NCBI GenBank assembly: GCA_009760855.2
Contig: WPIO01000020.1
Coordinates: 5,775,501-5,839,500 of the forward strand
Direction: 5' to 3'
Source of the DNA: Cristatella mucedo
Lineage: Eukaryota; Bryozoa; Phylactolaemata; Cristatellidae
DNA length: 64,000 bases
In this document: one piece after another, positions 46,231-58,078 of the stretch
Layout: the number at the start of each line of letters is the position of its first letter
How positions within the stretch are numbered: position 1 is the first letter of the stretch
Translations under genes and position numbers: made by a program
The notes under the pieces: model-generated
Seen by the model: the letters and a program-made list of their open reading frames with translations, nothing else
Database searches by the model: none
What the model was told of the DNA's origin: nothing

Positions 46231-46330
46231 GTCTCTCTGTCTGGCTGGCTGTCTGCCTGCCTGCCTGCCTGCCCGCCTGCCCGCCTGCCCGCCCGCCCGC
46301 CCGCCCGCCCGCCCGCCCGCCCGCCCGCCT
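46231..46330. repeat. (CTGC)n to (CCCG)n tract, G-quadruplex potential on minus strand
   Basis: CTGG/CTGC tetramers grade into about ten CCC tracts separated by single G bases (46288-46328). On the minus strand this reads GGGCGGGC repeated, which fits the G-quadruplex pattern of G-triplets with one-base loops. Confidence 0.9.
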
Positions 46331-48047
46331 TTTACAAGAGCTACCCCCAAGTTGAGAGCATGCTGCTACCCCCAAGCCTCTCACTAGCAAGCACTAGCTT
46401 TACGTCTTAACCATCGCATCTGCGACTTTCTTATTCAAGCTACGCGATTGCTGCATGCTATGGTCGATATTTGTGTTCATTCTGCTGTGCCTTTGATTAC
46501 GGCTGAATTATTAAAAATAATTACATTGAACATTTTCATATTTGCATTTTCATTAAACTCCGTAAATAAATTAATTTTAGCTGATTTAGCAGCTTCATTT
46601 GTATCGCGGTTGAAGACCTTAACGGCCATCGCTACTGCTTCCAGTTGGCAATAAAGGATCACTGCACAATTCGAACTCGACCTTGGTCATCAAAAGCGAG
46701 CACTTTGCCTCTGGCAGAACGGTAGCTTGAAATCCAATGCATATACTTAGATTGATGATAGTAAATCACGTTGGCTGGTTTTTGTTTACCTTCAAAACAT
46801 CCTCTTCATTAGTTCAGTCAGTACAGTCAATAATTTTATTTTGCAAAAATAAAGTCATTATCGTAAAAGCTGTTACTGGTTTTGTGCAACGTATCTAGAA
46901 GAATTTTGATTAGCTCATTCCTTAGTTCTTCTCCCTCGTCAGTTGGTCTATTTTTTTGCTTCAAGCATTATGCTATCCCATAAATGTCAAGTTTTTTTAA
47001 TCCTGAAAAATATGAGATACAGAATTTGTTGTTGATATGTTGTGTAGGGGAGAAGAAACCTGAGAGAGTTGATACGTAGGGGGAGAAGAAACCTGCAGAG
47101 GATTCTACTGTTGGTTTGAGCACCCTCCCTAGATACATGACTCTACGGGGCTGTGCAAGCCAGCTCCCTCCAGTCACTCCTTAGTAGCTACTTAGATAGC
47201 CCGTACGAGAGGTTCGATTCCTGTGACCCAATCCAGGCACTGCCGGCTTCAGCTGCCCACCACTGCCCAGCTCTTTCGCTGCCTGTTGCAGCCGTTTTCT
47301 CGAAGGCCAAAGCGCCCGAGGAACGAGGTCGTCGACCTGTACACATAACCCATAGCACCGACCTCCACTCCAAACAGTACTCACCGCTATCCCTCACGCT
47401 CCTGCACTACTCGGATAATTCGTCTTTGCGGCTTTCAATGATATTCTTTCAATAAGCTGCCAAAAAGTTTTTATATGGAAAGCGGTTTGGTGCTAGTTAT
47501 TAGCACCATACCAAAAGATAGCTATCTTTAAGTTTTCTAGTCGTTTTCTGGCGCCACTTCTTAGCCCAGCGCCCTAGGCGATTGCCTAGTTCGCCTAGTG
47601 AAAGTGCCTGCCCTCGTGTTAGTTTTAAGCAATTCTAGGCAGCCGTGTTCTAGGCAGCAGTGTTCTACTATCATTAATCTCGGACGGCAGTCAAGCTCAC
47701 TTCTTTTTATTTTCTGCCGGCAGTTTGGTTAAAATACTCATCCATATGAAGATAACATGTTTGCATTGAGAAGGCTTTGCCAGTTGAAAAAAATACCAGA
47801 TCATAGCCCTTAACCAACGTGAATTTGATGGAAACTTGCTTTTATTCATCATAAAACTAAAGAACTATAGTTTGGCGTGCCTTTTAATAGCAAGTTTTTC
47901 AACAAATAAGAATTCCTAGAGGAATTGTAACTATTTCGATAAAAGACTCTCATTAAAAGTTGTAACTTCCGCAATTTATGTTGTCTTGTCTAGCTTCACT
48001 CAATTCAGCCGCATGCTAAAATTGATGTGACTAAAATGCATTGATTT

Positions 48048-48050
<3 letters not shown>
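46331..48050. other. No recognisable gene
   Basis: Only short frames are present. A B-box-like GGTTCGATTCC at 47211-47221 lacks a convincing cloverleaf around it. Confidence 0.45.

Positions 48051-48051
<1 letters not shown>

Positions 48052-48129
<78 letters not shown>
48052..48129. repeat. (CA)n(TA)n microsatellite
   Basis: About 52 bases of CA then about 24 of TA, directly at the 3' end of the minus-strand SINE-2 copy b. Confidence 0.97.
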
Positions 48130-48136
<7 letters not shown>

Positions 48137-48267
48137 GTGCATAGCAACCCAAGAGAACTAAATCTCTTTTCAGGCGCTTCACATATGCCTCAGGGCTCGA
48201 GCCCATGACCTCAGCCAGACCTTAGTCCGGGCGAGCACTTTAACCACTGGACCTACCCAGCTCGGCA
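48130..48267 (-). mobile_element. SINE-2 (tRNA-derived) copy b
   Basis: This is the best preserved SINE-2. On the minus strand the head is TGCCGAGCTGGGTAGGTCC, followed by AGTGGTTAAAGTGCTC (A-box region) and CTAAGGTCTGGCTGAGGTC. The palindromic B box GGGCTCGAGCCC lies at 48197-48208. The LINE-A-like tail reads GAAGCGCCTGAAAAGAG then ATTTAGTTCTCTTGGG. It ends at a TA/CA microsatellite. Confidence 0.8.
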
Positions 48268-49489
48268 TCAATTATCTGCTTTGAACAGCGTTTTTTTTCA
48301 AAGTGATTTAGGCACCATAAATACTTGGCAATATACATACGTGTTTAATCGTTAATTACTAAAGTAGGAACCTTAAACTAGTTTAAGTAACTACCGGCTC
48401 GTTATAGTGTTGAATTTAAGTATGAGGCTCGGGACCGTCATATAAAAACCTGGCATTGAATTTTATAGGTATATATAAGGTCAATATGGTCAATATAGTT
48501 ACGTTACAGATAGATAATGTTGCCCTTGATATTTGTGCCACTTTGCCCGCCGATCATTGAATTAGTCTTCTTTTGACAAATATGTATAAATTTACTGTAT
48601 GGGAGATAAATCCTATAAGGGTTGGAACATAACTCTCCAGCCACTCAGTCATACTGGACCTTCCCCGATAAGTAACTGCCCTGCTCTTTAAATGGTTGAA
48701 TCACGGAATCGAGTACCAATAGTTTCATAATCCCACTGAACAGATTCCATTCCATTATTCCGTCGGGTTTGAGTAGTGCTTCCACGCCTTCCTTTCCCTT
48801 ATCGACTTCGCAGCATCTATAGAAAGTCGCCAAGATACTTTGCTCTCCACTTTTAGAAGTGCATGGCAATTTACAGCAATGATCGAGGCCGATACTGTAA
48901 TCTACAGCATTCTCTACAAATTGCCCTGAATAAGCCTTTGTAACTCACCAATTTTTAGTTTAGATTACAAAGCATCCCGTTTCAAGTGCAATCACTTAAT
49001 TCTATGCCCATTGGGTTCATACGATCTTGGGCAACGCACGGCAATCTACGATAATTACTCGGCTTGAAGCACCGATCCCTAATGATACGTGGCAGGCCGA
49101 CTATAAATTTGCCATGGGAAGCTGGATTTGTCATTGCGTGTATAATTTCAGTATTCAAAGTGAAACCGTGGAGTTGTCAAGCTTTGTTTGCCTGTGTATT
49201 GCCAACGATGCACGACAATCGACGGCAAAAGTTAGGGCCAGTACAGTGTTCCGGGAAAAATCGGCAAATATTCGTTTCGCGAGACTGGAACTCTTATTCC
49301 GCATAACATCTAACTGTGCGAGATCTTAAATAGCACCTACCATGAGCTTTCAAGTGATGTCAACACATTGGAATCGATGGCAATGGCCTTGAAAATACGT
49401 TAAATGATAAAGGCCTGTTACAAATGAAACGACAGTTGGGAGAGTAGCTCCAACTTCTCTTGGGTAATGCAGCACACTGCATTAAAACT
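48268..49489. other. No recognisable gene
   Basis: Short frames only (for example 49027-49329 plus and 48645-48869 minus). None has recognisable motifs. Confidence 0.45.
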
Positions 49490-49745
49490 GCAATCACATC
49501 CTTAGCATTTTAGATCGTGTGTATATGATCCAAAAATTCTTTTGTGGAAGCTAGACTTCGCCTTCGGTAGCATCAATTTGTACGATCTTCATTAGTCCTC
49601 GTATACCTGTCGATGGGCACTCAGTCCTAATCGTGGATGTGCTTTTTCATGCGTGAGCTCAACAGACTTGGCTAGTTTACTGTCTACAAGTTGCATAGTT
49701 TACCCCGGCAATAGTTCGAAGGAGCCAGCAGGACGACGTGAAACT
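49490..49745 (-). mobile_element. Old LINE-A relic (linker region)
   Basis: This matches 44340-44590 on the same strand: TTAGCATTTTAGATCGTG, CTAGACTTCGCCTTCGGTAGC, TACCTGTCGATGG and ACAGACTTGGCTAGTTTA. It has no 3' end or tail and is heavily diverged. It lies next to the start of duplication copy 2. Confidence 0.7.
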
Positions 49746-51591
49746 TCGCCTCATTGGCCACTGTATGTGGCCCCAATGGCATTCTCTGCCAGGTAGGTGC
49801 AGCTTTAAAAAAATCACCTAAGGGCCTTCAGTTGTTACAGCCCTCACTTTCAAGAATACTTATGGCAACCTGAAAATGCAAGCATTTACTGTCTATGTCA
49901 CGATCGGCTGTCCATATAGGGACTTATGATCATTTAGAATGTTTACTTGTGTAATACCAGATGTGTTTTAAACCCAGCCACAACCAATTTTTAAATTTTA
50001 ACAGGGGCTGGTTAGAGACACGGTACCTTTCAGTCAAATGAGTTTAAATTGCTTGTAAAAACCTCCCGTTCGCAGATGTTTACAGGTCTTTTTATATGAT
50101 TGGTATCTTGAAGCTGAGCTGGGCATGAAAGCAGTTTTAAGACTGGGAGTGACTGGCAGTTGCGGTCTGCAAAAGTCATAATTTTTGGCGATATCATTTT
50201 GAGCTACTACCACAGCTGTTAAACGATCTTGGAATTTCCAGTAAGAAAAACTTACACCATCAGTTTAGTAAGCCCCGAGGCAAAAGCAATCTATATTCAG
50301 GTGCTTTGCCACTTCCGGCGAGATACTGATCAACCGAGATTTAACGACTAGAACAGCATCAGGCTTAGACATGCATTAAAAATCTATACGATTGATTCCT
50401 CTCTAAGCACATTTATTGAACTCTCGTGAACTAATGCAGAGATCGGCATGCAAAGTGGCACAATTATTGTGGATAGCATTTAGCTTCTTTTAATTTTGCT
50501 ATGACAGACATGTAAACCCGATGACATATTGAGGTACCATCACTTTTCTCTTGCACAAATTAGTCAAGCCCTATCCTGAGGTATGTCTCTTCTATTGATA
50601 GCTTCTACCATAAACTCATTTTACTTTGAATATTGATCAAAACCAGTTGCCACAACGTCAGAACTCTAACCTTGAGGAAGAGATAGGCTCTGAGGCCGAC
50701 TCGTACCGTGACAACTGTACCATGTAATAAACTTTTTCACATGCAAATATGCTTTGCAGTTGTGCTAAACGAGGGAAAGGAATATTTTGTGCAGTTACAT
50801 AACCTGAGGAAAAGTGGTCACCATCTCGGATCATTTAATTCAATATCAAATTTTAAAACGTAATTTAAGGTTTTTGGTGTCGTAACGGAATCTCCCGACC
50901 CCTTCCACCCTACCAAGGATGGTGATCACTGCTGGGTCTTCATTATGAAGTAATCTCTCGCTGCCGTATCCAATCTAATTGTACCTTGCTCGTGTTTGTG
51001 GTGTCAACAGGTGGTCCTGGTGAAGGATTCGTGGCAAACTGGTATTAGCTATCCTCTGCCGTTTTTTGCTGCACAACCGTGATCAAGGAATCGCATAACC
51101 TCCAGCTTAACCGATGCTGCTTCGTGTATATGGTCACTGTGAACTGCAATTTTATCATGGCACAACCAGCACTTTCATTGATGGCACATTTCACTGACGG
51201 CATGCCTAGCTCAAATGACCAGAGAGATCTAGCATGATCGGTTTGAGCTAGAGCACTCTCCAGGACCCAGGAGAAATAGTCCCATTTTAGTTTAGCCACT
51301 TTCGGAACCATTTTGATAAACTCTCAGCGGGTGTGAAGTGCACATCATCGGCTTCTACAGCTATTTGTATACGGTCCTCATGCTCTCTACGAATGTCGAC
51401 CCTCGGATAGCAATTCATCTGGCCGGCCGAAGGAACAGCTATCAGCAGAGCCTTGTTTACAAACGTCACTCACCCTCCTCCTATTGGATAAGAGCCCATC
51501 GGCAGAGGGGAGCCCAGAAACTAGGAACACGATTCTAACTTGACTGAACTTAATATTGGAACCTATCTTTACTTCCTGATTCTGTCTGTTT

Positions 51592-53060
51592 TTGTTCTTA
51601 CCGCCTTTGGAATTAGGTTCGTCATTCAGACCGCACAGGCAGTCAATGCTGTGCACTTCTCGGGAGGCTTTCCATAGGCATAGCTGCAGTGTGCGACTGC
51701 TGCACAGCCGACCCGGTATCGCACCAATCAGTAAGCTTAAAGCAGATACCTTGTATCAGTCGACCAGTACGATCCAATGGCAAGAAAGTAAGCCTGCGGT
51801 TGTCATTTCGAAGATTTTCACCTTGACAGCCGTTTCATCGAAGGCTTGCTGCTTTTCGACTGCCGCTAGCCTATTAAGCTCATCGAACTTGTCTAGGTGC
51901 TCGAACAGCAACTCCAACAGTAACCTCCGAGTAAATATTTCTTGGCAGTTCGTTCCTGCAGTCGTACCGATTTCCCGGTCAATGGATCGTTCTTGTACGA
52001 TCTATGTGTCAACGTTGACCTCAGATCAAGCTACTACTCAAAGTTCACTGACCTCATCCTGGCTGCTTTTACTAGGGATCGACGGTGTGCAACTGGAGCC
52101 TCCAAAGCAAGCCTGCCATGGATCTTCGTCAGAACTTATTTTTCTCATGGGACACTAGTTATGTTACTTGGACCATGTGACTTATGTTTGAGCAAGCGAA
52201 AAGCTGTCTATGTACTCGCACTTACGGTCGTGCCCTGGTGCTCCAGATACTATCGGTTCATTTACTTTTGCTTTCGTAGCAGCATCTGCTACCGACTTGT
52301 CAGTCGGGCTCTTATGGCAGTGTTGTTGTGGTTAAAGGTGTTCATTATGTATTCGCTCCGGACTCGAACGCTGCCACGATCCTACCAAGCAGTACGAAAT
52401 GCTCTGAAGGAAATAACCACATAATCACTATCGTACCAGTATCATCGTCCGACCAGCTCATTCTCACAGTGCTAGCTGCTCCCAGAGCTGAACGTTGTGA
52501 AAGTCTGTGCTACAAGCATAAGTGCTTTAGTGATATTGAAAGTTACAGTTTTATAACAAAAGAATATGCGACTATTCGATACAGTTTCTGACACTGCCGT
52601 CAGGTTAATCATATTTCTTCTGGTTTCACCTTGGAAATAGAGATTGGAAACCAGCCCAGGCTTAATGGTACTGGGAATCGCTTTGAATGTGAACCCGGAA
52701 TTGGTTTTGCTCGTGTCGACACTGGTTTAACAGCCGGACTATCGGCAGTGACTGCTGCGGCCTTTGTGGCTGCTTGGACTGCAGGTATAGTCGTTTTTTT
52801 CGTCGGCAACGTCTTTCTACGCCAGCAACTCATGCTCCTGTAGCTTATCCTCCGGATCCTATACTGACGATGAGCGATGAGGCTAACATCATAGTTTGTC
52901 CTTGCTATCATTACGAATATTGCTATCTCGAAAGGAAATCTCAGGCTTCATAAATATATAGCTGGATTATGGAGCCACCGTGGCGACAAAGGGAGTTGAA
53001 GATAATTACTGCCATGTGAGTGCAGCCGGAGAGCATGTATACGGCACGCTAATTTCATAG
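51592..53060 (+). pseudogene. Broken paralogue of the receptor-like gene
   Basis: This is aligned to 3690-5093 throughout. Conserved pieces include GSSFRPHRQS, the NISWQFV block, SDQATT, EPPKQAC, VVVKGVHYVFAPDS, CESLCYKHKCF and a membrane span (AGLSAVTAAAFVAAWTAGIVV near 52735-52800). It is split by frameshifts around 52155 and 52320 and by a stop at about 52590. Further frame changes follow after the span. Of the tail tyrosine motifs, the first is kept as YCYL, the second is lost by a stop, and the last reads YGTL. The residues before GSSFR form a hydrophobic run (FCLFLFLPPL) just after an upstream stop. Confidence 0.8.
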
Positions 53061-56000
53061 AGCAGCTGAGGTAGGCAATTGTAAGAACGCTATTACGTAA
53101 TTGCATGACCGAACTTGTCCTTGCATGTAGATTTAAAAATGAATCACAAAAATTTGCTTCAACTGATCAACACTTTTAACTTTCGACGGTCAGTCCACCC
53201 AACTATGGCTTATGGTTATATTTTATTATGACTCTGTCGTATGGCATACTATCACTTCCAGAAGACGCCATCAAGCGATAAAAAATCTCGGGCAATCTTA
53301 GTTTGTCATTGCTAAAACAATAAGCATCAGTTTATAATACCGTCCAAAATGTGTATTTCTTGCTACGGAGCCAGTTAATTAGAGTTCTTTCATCTTTACT
53401 TACCTCATTACTGTCTTATTAGATAATATATTTTGATTTTACTTGAAGAAAAGTATATAGCTGTCAAATTAGTTCAAGTATTTTTGAAGTTGCATCTACT
53501 TTTACTGACATTTTTATTATTCATGAATATTTTCTTGAATGAAACTTGCAACTAAGTACATTGAATTTGTAAAGCTGGGTAGAACTTAATGACTATCCTG
53601 GTAAATAGCAGGTATTAAAGGGCTCGAGCCCCTGACCTCAGTCGTCTACATCTGGATCAAAACCCAGCAGCACGTTTGATCGATCTTTGACCTAATAGCT
53701 GTCAAATAAGTCATACCTCTGTCAGAACATTGCCGTCTCTATATCAAGTAATGAATTTACCATGAAGATACTCTATAGAGTCTGCAGGTCGCTCCGCGGA
53801 GCTACACCAGCCAAACCATTTGTCGTACTTGCTTCGTTCGTGTGCCCTTCGATGGCCAGCCGCCTCTCTACCTTGTCTAGTCTGCCACTGCATCCTCGTC
53901 AGATGAACGATAGATATATTGCAGCAGCAGAAAAATAGGATTGGCTTTAGGCCTTGGGAAACCCAGCATCCTCGGAGCTTTAACTTAGGCACGCCCGATT
54001 TTAAGCAGTTTACGATAAGCCTTTCAGGCTTAGCCTCGGCCCTCTGTAGCAAAGTGTCAGAGCCGCCTGCTACCAAGCTCTCGATTGTCGCCATTGGAGG
54101 CCAGCTCAGCCGTGACTCTTTCCCGCTCAGGCGCGACCCGGGCAGCGAGAGGTTCTGCTGAAATGAGTCATTAGGAACGGGAAGTCTTGATGTCTGGCTT
54201 CGGCATTGAGCGAAGATAGAGCTAAAAAATTGATACCCTGAATTACGAACAGCTTGGCCAAGGGGAGGCGCCCTAACGACGCAGGTAAGATTAAACTTTT
54301 GGATGTTGTACCATCAGCTCGCCTCACACAACTTGAGAATGTCTGCCTTAAAACTAACCACAGCCGATTGAGACGGAAAAGATGGGTATTTTCATGCACT
54401 TGGATGCGACCTTCGGCTGCAGGCATCCTCTTTAGGGTAAAATAGTGAGATTGGATAGTGTAACGTCGGCTAACCATAGAAGAATGATGGCTGGCAGTCT
54501 CTAGTCATTCAGCAGTCGAATGCTGCTTATTTTTTGAAATGGCAGAAGAACTAGGCACTAGCTACTGCTGAAGCTATGCACTGAGCTTTTTTGTGCTGGG
54601 TTTTGGCCGCATCTTAAAGCCAAGGGTGGCTAGGTTGGGGGCTAAAGTTTCCTAGAGGCCACACTCAAGAGGTCACACCTCAAGTATGCAGTTGGGCTAT
54701 TCCGATTAGAATTACAGCCATTCAAACCACCCGTTTGCCAAGGAAATCTGGTTTGCCACCTTAGATGGTTTGATAGCCATATCTAGCAGCCATCAATAAC
54801 CCAGAGAAAGAAGAGCTTCGGCGGAGGCTTGTCGGGCTCCGTGCCTTATCACGAGAATTAAAGGTATTTTGCAAGCGAGGATTTCGCACATCGGATTGAA
54901 AAGAAAAATTCCAGAGCCGAGTGCATTCGTCAGAGTGGAGGGCAGGCTCAGCTTTGGTGTTAAAAGGGGCTACCATTTAAATTTAGAGGGGGCATACGTG
55001 ATTGTCTACTGCGTTGCTCTCGAGATAAAAAAAAATATTCATTGGTGTCTACGGACACGTTTCTATCTGGGGCCGTAGCAAACACCTTCACGATCTTTAA
55101 GTAGTATTGTATATTTTTTTCAGATCCAGAATGGATCAGGACTTGAGCAGGACTGCGGACAGAAGGAAAGGGTCGAAGTTCTTCCAAGGCTCGGTCTTCT
55201 GACATTCGTTTCTGGGTGGTGAAGTTTTAAGCAGTTTCTCTGAGGGAATCCTGGTAAATTTTTGGAGAATTGTGCAAACCTGTGGTAGGTTAGCCTCCAG
55301 GCACAGCATTGGGTTCCTCATGCTGTGGTTTCTTTCTTTCATGGTTTCGTTTAAAAACGCTTCCAGTCGTGGCTTTTAGGTTTTATTTGTATTTATTAAA
55401 TTATTTTTTATGGTTGTATTTTACACTTTTTTTATATTCTTCCAAAATGAGGGCATAAGAATTTTAAGGGGGTTTAAAAGCTCATCTTATAGTTAGGTGT
55501 TCAGTACTGCTTCCACAGAAGGCCGTGACAGCCGGGATGTATGGTGCTCCCTCGTCACTGCCGAGGTCCTGGTTTTGGTTCCCGCAGTTAACGACCCTTT
55601 TGTGGCTATTTAGAATTACGCCACTGTTTTTCCACTGTACCAATTCAAAATCACGCCAAGCTAAATGTGTTTATGGTATTATTGCGACTGCTTACGTTAA
55701 GCCTGCAACGATAGCAAGAGCTGCCGCTTGAGCACATGTCCAGCCCCTTTCTATGCTTGGTGCGCTCTATTGTATTGCCTCCGAAAGATTCTGAACGGCC
55801 TAAGCAGTCAGCAAGTAATGCAGCTCTGCAACTGCAGCGTTGCACTTATGACTGCTTGAATCATCTTATAATTCTTGGAGAAGCCTGCTGCTTACCTGCT
55901 AAATGAAAGCATCCATAAGCGGCTTAAATTTAATTGAGACTGGCAGCCTGCTCGACAGAACGTTCGCCCGGAGGCTGACTGTGGGCTGCTCTCTCCCTGA

Positions 56001-56344
56001 GCTCAACACTCTTCTGCAGTTCCCAAAAATCTTACAGTGTACACCCTTCTCGATTTGATCATCACTGTTCTCAAAGGGGATGGCCTAGCTAACGATGATC
56101 GCTACGATCTTGCCGTCCGAAACTAGGTAAAGCGGTTGCAGGCTTCTCTCGCTTGAAGACACACCTCTCCATAGTGCCCTGGTTTGGCCAGGGAGTTAAG
56201 GTAGTCGCCTTTGGAAACTGAATTCAAGGGAAATGCATTAAAGAACTGAGATTTAAAGCTCATGCTGCGTATGTAAAGATATCACCTTGATTTAAATTAA
56301 GTTTTCTTGAGGTATTATAGGAACGAGTTTATTTATTTATTTCA

Positions 56345-58078
56345 TTCTCGCATTCCGCTATGGAGCCCTCTAACCGGCTTTCGTGCTCGCTGCAGAATTC
56401 TTCCGAAAACCGAAGTTCTTGCGACCATCGTATACGGAAACGATACAGCTAAGACCTGTTCACAGTTATTCTGATTGTTATTTGACCGTAGTGCATAAGA
56501 AATTACGTGCCAATGGATATCTAAACGCTTATCGCTTCAGGCTTCTGGGTCTCCCATGCCGGCCTCTACCTAAGCTACGCTGGCAGCCTGTAACCTGCAT
56601 GTTAGTTATGATCGTCAGCGGCTTTTATCGCTTCGTCTTCGTAGATCAAATGCATTTCTCGATAGTAATGCTGTTTCTAAGATTTGTTAACTATGCATTA
56701 ACAATAGAGAAGCGTCCTAGAGCCACCGTGGTTGCCCGAACTGCCAGCTCAGGTGCCACTCATGGGGCAGGAACTGCGAGATGTGTACCCGCTCGTTTGG
56801 TAATTCTAGCATGCCTCAAACCTCTCAGCACGTTCCCCATGCGTCACCGTGAATATGTATAACTTAGTGTCCATCAGGCCTGTTATAACTTCATCAGCCA
56901 GACTTAATGCTTGCCTTTGGAATCCATTTCCCTCTTGCTGATGTGATTGCCAAGCACAATCTAGGCTTTCACTTCTATGCGGATGACACTCAGTTGTACC
57001 TTTGCTTTGATTTGACCCAGCCTTCGAGCACCTCAAATTCTCTAAACTCACTTGCTGCATGCATTGATGACATCCGCACATGGATGGCAGCAAATTTTCT
57101 AAAACTAAATGATGATAAAACTAACTTACTAGTTATGGGCAAACCCAGTGTGATTCAGAAATTGGAAAGGCTGACTCTCAAAATTGGCCCTGCCAGCATA
57201 TCTCCAGTTGAATCAGCTCGAAATCTATGCGTCATATTCCAAAGCGACCACTCGTTAGAAGACCACATCAGCTCCACAGTCAAATCCGCCTATTTTCAGC
57301 TTCATAACATTGCTAAAATTAGGGCTTGTTTAGATAAGGATACCACGTCCAAGTTGGTCCATGCATTCGTGACATCCCGTCTCGACTTCTCCAACTCACT
57401 GCTTACTGGCCTACCAGCATGTGCGATCAGGCGATTGCAGCTGGTGCAAAACTCTGCAGCTAGGCTTGTCTGTCGTGAGCGTCGCAGTTGCCACATTACT
57501 CCACTTCTCGCCGACCTGCACTGGCTACCAGTGAGGCAATGGATTGACTTCAACGTTTTGTCGCTCACTTTTAGGTTTCTTCATTTTATGGCTCCAGCCT
57601 ATCTTTCAGATATACTCCCCAATCAGGCCAAGCATCGTACCACCCGCTTTTCGGAATCCAACCGTGTAGAAATACCTCGTACAAACCTTAAATCCTTTGG
57701 AGACCGTGCATTTAGCTCGTATGCTCCCAAAGCCTGGAACTCCCTCCCGACCTGCGTCAGAACATCCCCTGACCTGACCACATTTAAAAGAAACTTAAAA
57801 ACACACCTATTTAGGACAGCATTTAGTGGGTTCCTTTGATTCGTCCTTGATGTGCTTATGCTTGCTGACACTGTGCATGCTGTCACTAGCCAAATTTGAG
57901 TGCTGACCATGTGCATGTCATCCTTAACCATGTTATTCAATTTGTTTGCTTATCAAGCATGATATTACCCACCAATCAATTGCATTTTCCTTTGCAACAA
58001 ATGTAAAGCGCCTAGAGAGAGATTGAGTTCTCTGGGGGCGCTTTATCAAGTGCATTTTTATTATTATTATTATTATTA
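56345..58078 (+). mobile_element. LINE-A with intact 5' end and internal deletion
   Basis: It starts with the LINE-A 5' leader (CTGCAGAATTCTTCCGAAAA, matching 45895-45915 in reverse complement). It runs into the N-terminal region and early endonuclease, then jumps at about 56926 straight to the reverse transcriptase sequence before the YADD box. About 1.7 kb (most of the endonuclease, linker and RT fingers) is missing. The 3' end is complete, with hairpin (58003-58043) and ATT tail (58056-58078). Confidence 0.88.
56907..57839 (+). pseudogene. LINE-A reverse transcriptase C-terminal half after deletion
   Basis: This 310-codon frame starts at ATG in leftover N-terminal sequence and enters the reverse transcriptase at PLADVIAKHNLGFHFYADDTQ. 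It has the catalytic YADD box, LKLNDDKTNLL, the region aligning with ARNLGVIF (here ARNLCVIF) and the full thumb to LKTHLFRTAFSGFL. Motif A with the other catalytic Asp is deleted, so it cannot act as a polymerase. Confidence 0.85.

Noticed and set aside
47195-47240. Possible tRNA gene with GGTTCGATTCC
   Set aside because: The T-stem pairs only partly, and no acceptor or anticodon stem is evident. It is at most a SINE remnant.
53628-53700. SINE-2-like B box (GGGCTCGAGCCCC) in duplication copy 2
   Set aside because: Only the B-box neighbourhood matches, and the paralogous site near 5640 lacks it, so a SINE call is not supported.
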